Shown in pieces: positions 33,852-42,692 of a DNA stretch of 64,000 bases. Numbering within the stretch: the first letter of the stretch is position 1; the number at the start of each line of letters is the position of its first letter. This DNA is from Reyranella sp. (lineage in GTDB: Bacteria; Pseudomonadota; Alphaproteobacteria; Reyranellales; Reyranellaceae), in NCBI RefSeq assembly GCF_017305915.1, contig NZ_JAFKJN010000020.1, positions 108,471 to 172,470 on the forward strand, read 5' to 3'. The notes under the pieces are model-generated. The model had not been told where the DNA came from. It did no database searches and was given only the letters and a program-made list of their open reading frames with translations. The translations under genes and the position numbers were made by a program.

Positions 33852-34342
33852 CGCGATGGACCTGGCCGGCGGCGGCAGTGCTGGCCTTCGCTTTCCTGGT
33901 CGGGCTGGCGCTGCACGGCCAGCGGCCCGACATCCTTGTCGATTTCAAGCCGGCGGGCGTGTTGCCGTTCGGCCCGGAGCAGGCGCGCGAGATCGAGATC
34001 GCCAGGGGCGAGGACCGCAAGCGCTTCGTGCGCAAAGGCGAACGCTGGGACGCGCCGGCCGAGACGGGGGAGCGGATCGAGGCCGGCCTGCGCCTGCTGC
34101 GCAATTCGGCCCCCATGCGCGTGCTCTCGGCGGAAGAGATCGCCCGCGTGCCGCCGTCGGAATACGCGCTCGGCCCCGACAGCCCGCGCGTCACCGTGCG
34201 GCCGGTCAGCGGAGCGGCGTTCGTCATCGTCTTCGGCGGGCGCAATCCGCTGGGCGCGGCGCGCTATGCCAAGGTCGAGGGCGAGACGGGCGTCGCGCTG
34301 TTGGCGACGTACGTCGCCGAGGCGTGGGAGCAGGTGCGGTGA
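33848..34342 (+). CDS. DUF4340-like membrane-anchored protein
   Basis: A 164-residue protein with one N-terminal membrane segment (about 7-23) and an extracytoplasmic domain rich in EIEIARGEDRKRFVRKGERWD and EYALGPDSPRVTV, in the style of DUF4340, a family regularly found next to GldG-like genes. It is shorter than most DUF4340 proteins and appears to hold a single repeat of that domain. It overlaps the preceding gene by four bases and the following by four, so it is part of the same complex. Its function is unknown. Confidence 0.7.
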   Translation: MTRWTWPAAAVLAFAFLVGLALHGQRPDILVDFKPAGVLPFGPEQAREIEIARGEDRKRFVRKGERWDAPAETGERIEAGLRLLRNSAPMRVLSAEEIARVPPSEYALGPDSPRVTVRPVSGAAFVIVFGGRNPLGAARYAKVEGETGVALLATYVAEAWEQVR

Positions 34343-35376
34343 GGTGGCTGCTGACGGCGCTGCTCGTGCTGCTGGCGGTTCCCGCGAGCGCGCATGTCAC
34401 CAGCACCGGCCTCGCCGTGGTCGAGGTCGACGGCGGCCGGCTGGCCTACCGCCTGACGCTCGTGGCGGCGGAGCAGGAGGGCGAGAACGTTCGCCTGCTC
34501 GAAGCCGCGGTCGACGGCGACACGATGGCCGCCGAGCGCATGGCGGCAGCGATGCGGCAGGCCGCGCGCTTCGCGCTGGGCGGCGAGGCCTGCGCGCCGG
34601 GCCGCATTCGCTTCCAGGGTTCGCGCACCGGCGACGGCAAGGTGGTGATGGAGATGGCGCTGGCATGCCCGAAGGCCGCCGGCGCGCTGCTGATCCGCGA
34701 CGACTGGAGCGACGTGCTCGGCAGCCACTTCCAGACCGTGATGAGCGTGCGTCCGGTCGAGCGGCCGTCGGTCGAGCTGGTCTTCAACGCCGAGCGGCGC
34801 GAGGCGGCGATCGATCTCGGCGCCGGCCGGACCGGCTGGGTCGATTTCATCGTGATGGGCGCCGCGCACATCCTGAGCGGTCCCGATCATCTGCTGTTCC
34901 TGCTGGCGCTGCTGGCATTGGCGAAGGGTTTCTGGCCGATCGTGCGCATCGTCACGGGCTTCACCATCGCCCATAGCATCACGCTGAGCCTCGCCGCGCT
35001 CGGCGTCGTCGACGTCTCTGGCCGGATCGTCGAGCCGCTGATCGCAGCGACCATCATCTGGGTCGCGCTCGAGAACCTCCTGGCGCCGGCGCAGACGCGC
35101 TGGCGCTGGCTGATCGCGGCGGTGTTCGGGCTGGTCCATGGCCTGGGCTTCGCATCGGGCCTGACCGAGCTCGGCCTGCCGCGCGAGGCGATGGTGCGGG
35201 CGCTGGTCGGCTTCAATGTCGGCGTCGAGCTCGGTCAGCTCGCCTTCGTGGCGGTCGTCATGCCGCCGCTGGTCTGGCTCGCCCGGCCGGGCCGTCTCGC
35301 GTGGCTGCCGCAGGTCCTGTCGGTCCTGGTCGCCGTCATGGGCGCAGTCTGGCTGGTCGAGCGCGTCCTGGCGTAG
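34339..35376 (+). CDS. HupE/UreJ-family membrane protein
   Basis: A 345-residue protein. A signal peptide ends near SASAHVTS, a roughly 150-residue extracytoplasmic domain follows, and six membrane helices come after. The HupE_UreJ_2 motifs are MGAAHILSGPDHLLFLLALL, FTIAHSITLSLAALG and FGLVHGLGFASGL, with conserved His and Asp that suggest metal handling. Relatives are linked to nickel uptake for hydrogenase and urease, but no such enzyme is present here. The GTG start overlaps the DUF4340-like stop, tying it to the GldAFG-type system. Confidence 0.87.
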   Translation: MRWLLTALLVLLAVPASAHVTSTGLAVVEVDGGRLAYRLTLVAAEQEGENVRLLEAAVDGDTMAAERMAAAMRQAARFALGGEACAPGRIRFQGSRTGDGKVVMEMALACPKAAGALLIRDDWSDVLGSHFQTVMSVRPVERPSVELVFNAERREAAIDLGAGRTGWVDFIVMGAAHILSGPDHLLFLLALLALAKGFWPIVRIVTGFTIAHSITLSLAALGVVDVSGRIVEPLIAATIIWVALENLLAPAQTRWRWLIAAVFGLVHGLGFASGLTELGLPREAMVRALVGFNVGVELGQLAFVAVVMPPLVWLARPGRLAWLPQVLSVLVAVMGAVWLVERVLA

Positions 35377-35482
35377 CGCCGCGCGCGTCATCCCCGTCGA
35401 CGTGACCATCGACATGGACGTGTGCCGCGAGCCGGGCCAATATCGTCCCAAGTAACAAAATAGTCACATTCTGGGGAAACCA

Positions 35483-36496
35483 ATGAAAAGACGGCCTTTT
35501 TCGCTCCTGGCGATTGCGATCTGGCTGGCCGGGCTAGCGTCTGCCCAGGCTGCCGACCCGGTGAACGTCTACTCGATCTGGCCGGAGAACTATGCCCGGC
35601 CGATGTTCCAGGAGTTCGAGAAGGCGACCGGCATCAAGGTCAACTTCATCCGTTTCTCCTCGGGCGAGGCGCTGGCCCGTGTGATCGCGGAGAAGAACAA
35701 CCCGCGCATCGACGTGCTGTTCGGTGGCCCCGTCGAGACCTTCGCCGCCGGCATCAAGGAGGGCATCTTCCAGCCCTACAAGTCGCCGTCGTTCGACAAG
35801 CTGCCGACGCGCTTCAAGCATGCCGACGGCCAATGGACCGCGATCGCCGATGACCCGCTGGTCTTCATGACCAACGCCGCCTTCCTCAAAGGCAAGAGCC
35901 TCAAGGCCCCCGCGTCGTGGGACGACTTGCTGGATCCGGCCTACAAGAACCAGCTCCAGATGGCCGACGCCCGCACCTCGGGCACGGCGGTGACCCGCAT
36001 CTTCTCGGTGCTCGAGGTCAACAAGCGCGACGAGGAGAAGACCTTCGCCTACCTGAAGAAGCTGCGCCAGAACGTGCAGCTCTATACCAAGAGCGGCGGC
36101 GGCGGCACCTTGCCGGTGGGCCTCGGCCAGGCAGGCGGCGGCATCTTCTTCATCGTCGACGCGCTCGAGACCAAGGCCAAGGGCTACGACGTCGTCATCA
36201 GCTTCCCGAAGGAGGGCATCGGCTCGTCGGCCGAGGCGATCGCGCTGATCAAGGGCGCCAAGAACCCCGAGGGCGGCAAGAAGCTGATCGACTTCGCCAC
36301 CAGCGCGGCGATGCAATCCAAGCTCTCGGAGCACAAGGTCAACTTCGTGCCGGCCAGTCCGGACGTGAAGACCGACCCGGCGCTCGCCGAGGTGCTGAAG
36401 GGCGCCAACATCTTCCCGATCGACGACGAGTACGCCGGCGCCAACCGCAAGCGCATCGTCGATCGCTGGGTGAAGGAAGTGCTCGGCCCGCAATAA
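35483..36496 (+). CDS. Fe3+-type ABC transporter substrate-binding protein (family 1)
   Basis: A 337-residue exported binding protein. The signal MKRRPFSLLAIAIWLAGLAS ends near AQAAD. The mature body has NVYSIWPENYARPMFQEFEK, GIKVNFIRFSSGEALARVI and DVLFGGPVETF, typical of the AfuA/FutA/FbpA-like and phosphonate-type binding proteins. The expected ligand is Fe3+ or a small organic compound. TCTGGGGAAACC precedes the ATG. Its TAA shares a base with the permease ATG. It is the first of two related three-gene systems in tandem. Confidence 0.9.
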   Translation: MKRRPFSLLAIAIWLAGLASAQAADPVNVYSIWPENYARPMFQEFEKATGIKVNFIRFSSGEALARVIAEKNNPRIDVLFGGPVETFAAGIKEGIFQPYKSPSFDKLPTRFKHADGQWTAIADDPLVFMTNAAFLKGKSLKAPASWDDLLDPAYKNQLQMADARTSGTAVTRIFSVLEVNKRDEEKTFAYLKKLRQNVQLYTKSGGGGTLPVGLGQAGGGIFFIVDALETKAKGYDVVISFPKEGIGSSAEAIALIKGAKNPEGGKKLIDFATSAAMQSKLSEHKVNFVPASPDVKTDPALAEVLKGANIFPIDDEYAGANRKRIVDRWVKEVLGPQ

Positions 36497-38199
36497 TGGC
36501 CACGCGCGGTCTCGCGTCCGAGACGCGCCGGCTGCTGCGCGACCCGGCGCTGCTCGGCGCCGTGGCCGTCCTGTGGCTGCTGCTGGCGTTCTTCGTGCTC
36601 TATCCCGTGGCCGAGCTGCTGGTGCGCGCCTTCAGCGACGAGGGCCGCTTCACGCTGGAGCCGCTGCTCGGCAGCCTCGCCGATTCGCATCACCGCGCGG
36701 CCTTCGTGAACAGCCTGATCCTGGCCGGCACGGTGGGCGTGCTGGGCACGCTCCTGGGCTTCCTGTTTGCAATGACGGCGACGCGCGCCGGGCTCGGTCG
36801 ACGCTGGTTGACGGCACTCGATGCGGCGACCTTGCTGCCGCTGGTGTCGCCGCCCTTCACCATCTCGATCGCGATCGTCTTCTCGTTCGGGCCGAAGGGC
36901 TTCATCAGCCACGACCTTCTCGGCCTCGACGACATCAGCGCCTACGGCTTCTGGAGCACGGCGCTGGCCGAGACGCTGACCTATTTTCCGATCGCGTACC
37001 TCACTCTGCGGCCGATCATCGCCGCGATCGATTCCAATCTCGAGGAGATGGCTTTCAGCCTCGGCGGCTCGCGCTGGCGGATCTTCCGCACCGTCACCGT
37101 GCCGCTCGCCGTGCCGGGCTTCGCCAATGCCTTCCTGCTGCTGTTCGCCGCCTCGCTGGCCGATTTCGCGACGCCGCTGATCCTGGCCGGCAACAGCTTC
37201 TCGGTGCTGCCGACCCAGGCCTATCTCCAGATCACCGGCATGTTCGACTTCAAGGGCGGCGCCGTGCTGTCGTTGATGCTGCTGGTGCCGGCCGCCGCGG
37301 TCTACCTGCTGCAGCGCTACTGGGTCGGCCGCCGGGTCTACGTCACGGTCACCGGCAAGGTCGGCCAGCGCTCGCGCAGCCGCGCGATCGCGCCGTGGGC
37401 GGCAGTGCTGCTGGCGGTCGCGACCGCGCTGGTCGCGGTCGCCATTCTCTATTTCTATGCCCTGCTGCTCTACGCCTCGGTCGTGGTGGCGTTCGGCGCC
37501 AACAACAGCTTCACCTGGCAGCACTACCACGTGATCTTCACCGAAGGGCTGCCGGCGATCCGCGACACGCTGATCATCGCCCTGATCGGCATGCCGCTCG
37601 GCGGCCTGTACGGCGTGCTGGTCGGGTACCTGATCGCGCGGCGGCGCTTTCCCGGCCGTCAGGCGATGGAGATCGTGTCGATGATCAACTACGCGCTGCC
37701 CGGCACCATCGTCGGCATCGCCTACCTGATCGCGTTCAACGATCCGCCTGTGGCGCTGACCGGCGGCGCTCTGATCATCGTCGCCTGCTACGTCTTCCGC
37801 TACAGCCCGACCGGCATCCGCGCCACCGTCGCGCTGCTGCAGCAAATCGACCGCAGCCTCGAGGAGGCCTCCGCGAGCCTCGGCGCCGGCAGCGGCCAGA
37901 CCTTCCGCCGCGTGACCCTGCCGCTGATCGCGCCCGCCTTCTTCGCCGGGCTGGGCGTCGTCTTCATCCGCTCGATGACGGCGATCAGCGCCACCATCTT
38001 CCTGGTATCGCTGAGCTGGACGCTGATCACGGTACGGATCCTGGAGAACATGACCGAGCTGGCGCTAGGGCCGGCGGCGGCCTTCTCGGTGTTCGTGATC
38101 GTCGTGGTGTTCGCCGTCGTTTCGGGGCTGAGCGCGCTGCTGCTGCGGCTACGCACGCCGATGGCGGGAGCGGCTGCGCGCAGCCTGTTGGGAGGGTAG
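36496..38199 (+). CDS. Fe3+-type ABC transporter permease (two fused permease domains)
   Basis: A 567-residue inner-membrane protein with twelve membrane segments. Two binding-protein-dependent transport domains are fused, each with an EAA loop: NLEEMAFSLGGSRWRIFRTVTVP in the first half and SLEEASASLGAGSGQTFRRVTLP in the second. This is the FbpB/SfuB architecture, in which one polypeptide replaces a permease heterodimer. It starts on the last base of the binding-protein stop; the ATPase follows two bases after its stop. Confidence 0.93.
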   Translation: MATRGLASETRRLLRDPALLGAVAVLWLLLAFFVLYPVAELLVRAFSDEGRFTLEPLLGSLADSHHRAAFVNSLILAGTVGVLGTLLGFLFAMTATRAGLGRRWLTALDAATLLPLVSPPFTISIAIVFSFGPKGFISHDLLGLDDISAYGFWSTALAETLTYFPIAYLTLRPIIAAIDSNLEEMAFSLGGSRWRIFRTVTVPLAVPGFANAFLLLFAASLADFATPLILAGNSFSVLPTQAYLQITGMFDFKGGAVLSLMLLVPAAAVYLLQRYWVGRRVYVTVTGKVGQRSRSRAIAPWAAVLLAVATALVAVAILYFYALLLYASVVVAFGANNSFTWQHYHVIFTEGLPAIRDTLIIALIGMPLGGLYGVLVGYLIARRRFPGRQAMEIVSMINYALPGTIVGIAYLIAFNDPPVALTGGALIIVACYVFRYSPTGIRATVALLQQIDRSLEEASASLGAGSGQTFRRVTLPLIAPAFFAGLGVVFIRSMTAISATIFLVSLSWTLITVRILENMTELALGPAAAFSVFVIVVVFAVVSGLSALLLRLRTPMAGAAARSLLGG

Positions 38200-38201
38200 G
38201 G

Positions 38202-39254
38202 GTGGCCTCGGTCAGCATCCGGCTCGACGGCGTCTCCAAGCGCTTCGACCACACGGTGAAGGGCGAGGTCTATGCCGTGCGCCAGGTCAGCCTGTCGGTG
38301 GCGACCGGCGAGCTGCTGACCCTGCTCGGTCCCTCGGGCTGCGGCAAGTCGACGACGCTCCGCATGATCGCGGGCTTCGAGGAGCCGGACGAGGGCGCCA
38401 TCTCGATCGACGGCCGCGACGTCACCCACATGCTGCCCAACCAGCGCGGCATCGGGTTCGTGTTCCAGAACTACGCGCTGTTCCCGCACCTCTCGATCTT
38501 CGAGAACGTGGCCTATGGCTTGCGCGTGCAGGGCAAGCCGGCAGCCGAGATCGTGCGCGCCGTCGGCGAGGTGCTGGAGCTGGTGGGGCTCGCCAAGTAC
38601 GAGCGCCAGCAGCCGCACCAGCTTTCCGGCGGCGAGCAGCAGCGCGTGGCGCTGGCGCGCGCCGTCGTCTTCCATCCCAAGGTGCTGCTGTTCGACGAGC
38701 CGCTCAGCAACCTCGACGCCAAGCTCAGGGTCGAGATGCGCGAGCAGATTCGTGCCCTGCAGAAACGCATCGGCATCACGACCGTGTATGTGACCCACGA
38801 CCAGGAAGAAGCGATGGCGATCTCCGACCGCATCGCCGTCATGGAGCGCGGCGAGGTGGTGCAGGACGGCACGGCGGAGGATCTCTACTACCGCCCACGC
38901 ACCGAGTTCGTTGCCCGCTTCATCGGCCGCACCAACCTCCTCACTGCGCGCGTGGTCTCGGCAGGGGAGGTCGAGGTCGAAGGCGTGCGGCTCGCCCTGG
39001 CGGCTCGCAAGCCCGCCGGCGAGCGCGTGACGCTGGTGGTGCGACCCGAGATGATCGCGCTCCTGCCGGATGCGCAGGGCGCCGGGCGCATCGTGCAACG
39101 CACCTTCCTCGGCGAGAAGACGGACTACCAGGTGGCGCTTGGCGGCGCCGTTCTGCAGGTCACCGCCGGCGGCGAGCCGATAGCGAGGCTCCTGGCCCCC
39201 GGCAGCCGGGTGGCGGTTCGGATCGCGTCCGAGAACGTGCACATCTTGAGTTGA
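38202..39254 (+). CDS. Fe3+/spermidine-type ABC transporter ATP-binding protein (FbpC/PotA-like)
   Basis: A 350-residue ATPase. Walker A is GPSGCGKST, the Q-loop VFQNYALFPHLS, the signature LSGGEQQRVALARA, Walker B VLLFDEPLSNLD, the H-loop YVTHDQEEA, and a TOBE regulatory domain occupies residues about 275-350. It energises the preceding permease. The GTG start at 38202 is preceded by GGGAGGG. A small open frame begins at its stop. The paralogue at 42689 has the same layout. Confidence 0.94.
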   Translation: MASVSIRLDGVSKRFDHTVKGEVYAVRQVSLSVATGELLTLLGPSGCGKSTTLRMIAGFEEPDEGAISIDGRDVTHMLPNQRGIGFVFQNYALFPHLSIFENVAYGLRVQGKPAAEIVRAVGEVLELVGLAKYERQQPHQLSGGEQQRVALARAVVFHPKVLLFDEPLSNLDAKLRVEMREQIRALQKRIGITTVYVTHDQEEAMAISDRIAVMERGEVVQDGTAEDLYYRPRTEFVARFIGRTNLLTARVVSAGEVEVEGVRLALAARKPAGERVTLVVRPEMIALLPDAQGAGRIVQRTFLGEKTDYQVALGGAVLQVTAGGEPIARLLAPGSRVAVRIASENVHILS

Positions 39255-39268
39255 GTGAGACGGCAAGG

Positions 39269-39460
39269 ATGAACCGGAGAATCGTCGACGTATTCCTTCA
39301 GGACAGGCTGATCGCTTCCTATCCCATCGTGATCGAAGACGGTCGGACGAACGTGTCGTCGGAGGACTTCATCGACAAGATGAAGCAGCGGATGCGCGAG
39401 CGGGATTCGAGCTTCGACGTCGCCCTTGCCAAGTTCGTCGTTCGCCGCACTTCGGAATGA
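39269..39460 (+). CDS. Small hypothetical protein between two iron-type ABC systems
   Basis: A 63-residue protein beginning MNRRIVDVFLQDRLIASYPI. It is highly charged in the second half, with a KMKQRMRERDSSFDVALAKF helix. There is no signal, cysteine or known domain. The ATG at 39269 follows GGCAAGG; a TTG at 39251 overlapping the ATPase stop would add six residues. Codon use is coding-like. Its place between ATPase 1 and binding protein 2 suggests co-transcription of both systems. The function is unknown. Confidence 0.65.
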   Translation: MNRRIVDVFLQDRLIASYPIVIEDGRTNVSSEDFIDKMKQRMRERDSSFDVALAKFVVRRTSE

Positions 39461-39471
39461 CTGGAGGAAAC

Positions 39472-40497
39472 ATGAAGATCACGGCACTCGCACTCACCGC
39501 CGGCATGGGCGTGCTGGCGTCCACGTCCGCGTCCGCCCAGGGTGTCCTCAATGTCTACTGCTCGGTGCAGGTCGAGTGGTGCACCCTTGCCGCCAACGAG
39601 TTCCAGAAGGCGACGGGAATCAAGGTCTCGATGACCCAGAAGGGATCGGGTGAAACCATCGCCCAGCTCAAGGCCGAGGCGCAGAATCCCAAGGGCGACG
39701 TCTGGTTCGGCGGCACCGGCGATCCGCACCTGCAGGCGGCGGAGGAGGGGCTGACCGAGGTCTACAAGTCGCCGAAGCTCGCCGAGCTGCATCCCTGGGC
39801 GGTCAAGCAGAACAGCGATTCCGGCGGCAAGACGGTCGGCATCTACGCCGGCGCGCTGGGTTACGGCTTCAACACCGAATTGCTGGCCAAGAAGAACGTC
39901 AAGGCGCCGGCCTGCTGGGCCGACCTGTTGAAGCCCGACTTCAAGGGCGAGATCCAGATGGCCAACCCCAACTCCTCGGGCACCGCCTACGTGGCGATCG
40001 CCACGCTGGTTCAGCTCATGGGCGAGGACAAGGCGTTCGACTACTTGAAGAAGCTCCACGCCAACATCAACGCCTATACCCGCTCGGGCACGGCGCCGAT
40101 GAAGGCGGTGGCGCGCGGAGAGACCGGCGTCAGCATCTCCTTCGTGCATGACGGGGTCACTGAGGCGCTGGCCGGCTTCCCGGTGAAGACCGCGACGCCG
40201 TGCGAGGGGACGGGCTACGAGATCGGCTCGATGAGCATCGTGAAGGGCGCGCGCAATCTCGCCAACGCCAAGAAGTTCTACGACTGGGCCCTGACGCCCG
40301 AGGCGCAGAAGCTCGAGGCACAGGCCAAGCAGTTCCAGGTGCCGTCGAACAAGAACACGCCGGTGCCCGCCGAGGCGCCGAAGTTCGCCGACATGAAGAT
40401 GATCGACTACGACCAGGCCAGGTACGGCAAGTCGTCGGAGCGCAAGCGGCTGATCGCCCGTTGGGACAGCGAGGTCGGCAGCCTGCCCAAGCCCTGA
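39472..40497 (+). CDS. Fe3+-type ABC transporter substrate-binding protein (family 1), second copy
   Basis: A 341-residue exported protein. The signal MKITALALTAGMGVLASTSA ends near ASAQG. NVYCSVQVEWCTLAANEFQK and GIKVSMTQKGSGETIAQLKA start the binding domain, and DVWFGGTGDPHLQ and YTRSGTAPMKAVARGE follow. It resembles the binding protein at 35483 in plan but carries extra cysteines (YCSVQVEWC), which the first lacks, so the ligand may differ. CTGGAGG precedes the ATG. The permease GTG starts two bases after its stop. Confidence 0.9.
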   Translation: MKITALALTAGMGVLASTSASAQGVLNVYCSVQVEWCTLAANEFQKATGIKVSMTQKGSGETIAQLKAEAQNPKGDVWFGGTGDPHLQAAEEGLTEVYKSPKLAELHPWAVKQNSDSGGKTVGIYAGALGYGFNTELLAKKNVKAPACWADLLKPDFKGEIQMANPNSSGTAYVAIATLVQLMGEDKAFDYLKKLHANINAYTRSGTAPMKAVARGETGVSISFVHDGVTEALAGFPVKTATPCEGTGYEIGSMSIVKGARNLANAKKFYDWALTPEAQKLEAQAKQFQVPSNKNTPVPAEAPKFADMKMIDYDQARYGKSSERKRLIARWDSEVGSLPKP

Positions 40498-40499
40498 CC

Positions 40500-42692
40500 G
40501 TGTCGCGCACAGCCCTTGCCTGGTCGGTCGCCGGTCTGCTCGCGGCCATGCTGCTGCCCTGGTACGCCCTGCAGGAGGGGCTCGACTCGGGCGCCTGGCT
40601 GGGCGGCCTGTGGTCATCCGAGGATTACGGCTCGGGCTTCGCCGAGGTGCTGGCCCAGGGCAAGTGGTGGCTGTCGCCGGCTCTGCTGGCGCTGATGGGC
40701 TGTTTCGGGCTGAGCCTGCTGCCGATCCCGCGAGAGCGGCGCGGCACCTGCCTTGCCTTCGTCGCCGGCGCCGGCGTCGTGCTGTTTGCAGCCCAGGCCT
40801 GGGGCATCGGGTTGCGCGGCTGGACCGCCGGCTGGCTCACCGCGCTGTTCGGGGAGATGGAAAGCCGCCAGGTCGGCATCGGCGCCGGCGCGGCGGTGGC
40901 GCTGATCGCTCTCCTGTCGCTGCTCTCGATTGGCCTGGCCCTGAGAGGAGCGTTCGGCGGCGACGCCTTCGTGGCCGGAGCCGTGACCGCCGTAGCGACC
41001 TCGATCCTGCTGTTCACCGCCTGGCCGATCCTGCGCATCCTGCTGCAGGCCTTCCAGAACGGCGACGGCGCGTTCGAGCCGGCATTGGTCATCGAGCGGC
41101 TGTCGGCCGCGAAAATCTGGAGCCTGCGCTGCCTCAGCGGCAGCGGCCGCTGCGGGGTCGCGTGGAACACGCTGTTCCTCGCAGTCGCCTGCGGCGCCGG
41201 CACGACGGCGCTCGGCCTCGCCTTTGCGCTGATCGTCACGCGGACCTCGTTCCGCTTCAAGAAGACGCTGCGCGTGCTGACCGTCCTGCCGATCGTCACG
41301 CCGCCGTTCGTGATCGGCCTGGCGCTGATCCTGATCTTCGGCCGGTCGGGTCTCGTCAACCAGCTTCTGGAATGGTCCTTGGGCGTGCCGCCGACGCGCT
41401 GGATCTACGGCTTCCAGGGTGTGCTGCTGGCGCAGCTCTTCGCCTTCACGCCTGTCGCCTTCCTGGTGCTGATCGGGGTCGTCGAGGGCGTCAGCCCGAC
41501 CCTCGAGGAAGCCTCGCAAACCCTGCGCGCCGATGCCTGGACGACCTTCGCGACGGTATCGCTGCCGTTGATGCGGCCGGGATTGGCCAACGCCTTTCTG
41601 GTCGGCTTCATCGAGAGTATCGCCGACTTCGGCAATCCGATCGTGCTGGGCGGCGACTACGGCGTGCTCTCGACAGAGATCTACTTCGCCGTGGTCGGCG
41701 CGCAGCTCGACTACGGCCACGCTGCCGCGCTCGCTCTCCTGCTTCTGGTGCTGGCGCTGGGTGCCTTCTTCCTGCAGCGCCGCGTGGTCGGCGGCCGATC
41801 CTACGCGACGATTTCGGGCAAAGGCGATGCCGGCCTGCCGGTGCCATTGCCCAAGGGCGCCCGCCGGTGGGCGCTCTCGGTGGCACTGCCGTGGGCGACC
41901 TTCACCGTGCTGCTCTACGGCTTCGCCTTCATGGGCGGGCTGGTCAAGGTGTGGGGCCGCGACTACACGCCGACGCTCGACCACTACATCAAGGCCTTCG
42001 CCATCGAGCGCTCGGCGTCCGGGCTGATCTGGTCCGGCGCTGCGTGGAACTCGTTCTGGACGACGGTGACGCTGGCCGCAATCGCGGCGCCGCTCACCGC
42101 GTTGCTCGGGCTGCTGGCGGCCTGGTTGCTGGTGCGCCAGCGCTTCGTTGGGCGGGCCGCTCTCGAGTTCGCCACCATGCTGTCCTTCGCGGTGCCGGGC
42201 ACCGTGATCGGCGTCGCCTATGTCTTTGCGTTCAACATCCCGCCGATCGAGATCACGGGCACCGCGCTGATCATCGTCATCTGCTTCGTGTTCCGGAACA
42301 TGCCGGTCGGCGTGCGCGCCGGCATCGCGGCGATGAGCCAGATCGACCGCAGCCTGGACGAGGCCTCGGCCACCTTGCGCGGCCGCGCCCCGCAGACGTT
42401 GATCCATGTCGTGCTGCCGCTGCTGCGGCCGGCCATGGTCGGTGCCCTGGTCTACGGCTTCGTGCGGGCCGTCACCACGGTGAGCGCCGTGGTGTTCCTG
42501 GTCACGGCCGAGTACGAGCTCGCCACGACGTATATCATCCTGCGCGTCATCAACGGCGACTACGGCCTTGCCATCGCCTACAGCTCCGCCCTGATCGCCT
42601 TGATGCTGGCTGCCATCCTGCTGATCCAGCTCGCGGTCGGCGATCGCCGCCTCGGTCGGCGCGCTGCCCAACTCCAGGGGAGCCGAGCATGA
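40500..42692 (+). CDS. Fe3+-type ABC transporter permease with extended N-terminal membrane region
   Basis: A 730-residue membrane protein. The C-terminal two thirds hold two fused permease domains with EAA loops (TLEEASQTLRADAWTTFATVSLP and SLDEASATLRGRAPQTLIHVVLP). The first roughly 200 residues add about four more hydrophobic segments that the 567-residue paralogue at 36496 lacks. Similar long permeases occur in other alphaproteobacterial iron-type systems, so the extension is not unique; its role is unknown. It starts with GTG and overlaps the ATPase ATG by four bases. Confidence 0.9.
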   Translation: MSRTALAWSVAGLLAAMLLPWYALQEGLDSGAWLGGLWSSEDYGSGFAEVLAQGKWWLSPALLALMGCFGLSLLPIPRERRGTCLAFVAGAGVVLFAAQAWGIGLRGWTAGWLTALFGEMESRQVGIGAGAAVALIALLSLLSIGLALRGAFGGDAFVAGAVTAVATSILLFTAWPILRILLQAFQNGDGAFEPALVIERLSAAKIWSLRCLSGSGRCGVAWNTLFLAVACGAGTTALGLAFALIVTRTSFRFKKTLRVLTVLPIVTPPFVIGLALILIFGRSGLVNQLLEWSLGVPPTRWIYGFQGVLLAQLFAFTPVAFLVLIGVVEGVSPTLEEASQTLRADAWTTFATVSLPLMRPGLANAFLVGFIESIADFGNPIVLGGDYGVLSTEIYFAVVGAQLDYGHAAALALLLLVLALGAFFLQRRVVGGRSYATISGKGDAGLPVPLPKGARRWALSVALPWATFTVLLYGFAFMGGLVKVWGRDYTPTLDHYIKAFAIERSASGLIWSGAAWNSFWTTVTLAAIAAPLTALLGLLAAWLLVRQRFVGRAALEFATMLSFAVPGTVIGVAYVFAFNIPPIEITGTALIIVICFVFRNMPVGVRAGIAAMSQIDRSLDEASATLRGRAPQTLIHVVLPLLRPAMVGALVYGFVRAVTTVSAVVFLVTAEYELATTYIILRVINGDYGLAIAYSSALIALMLAAILLIQLAVGDRRLGRRAAQLQGSRA

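Noticed and set aside
35377..35482. Fur or Irr box before the first iron-type binding protein
   Set aside because: I could not find a convincing 19-bp Fur palindrome or ICE motif in the 106-bp gap.
36184..37845. Long minus-strand open frames opposite the iron permeases (also near 40614-42671 and 44776-46572)
   Set aside because: They mirror the codon bias of the plus-strand genes, lack known motifs and have no ribosome sites.
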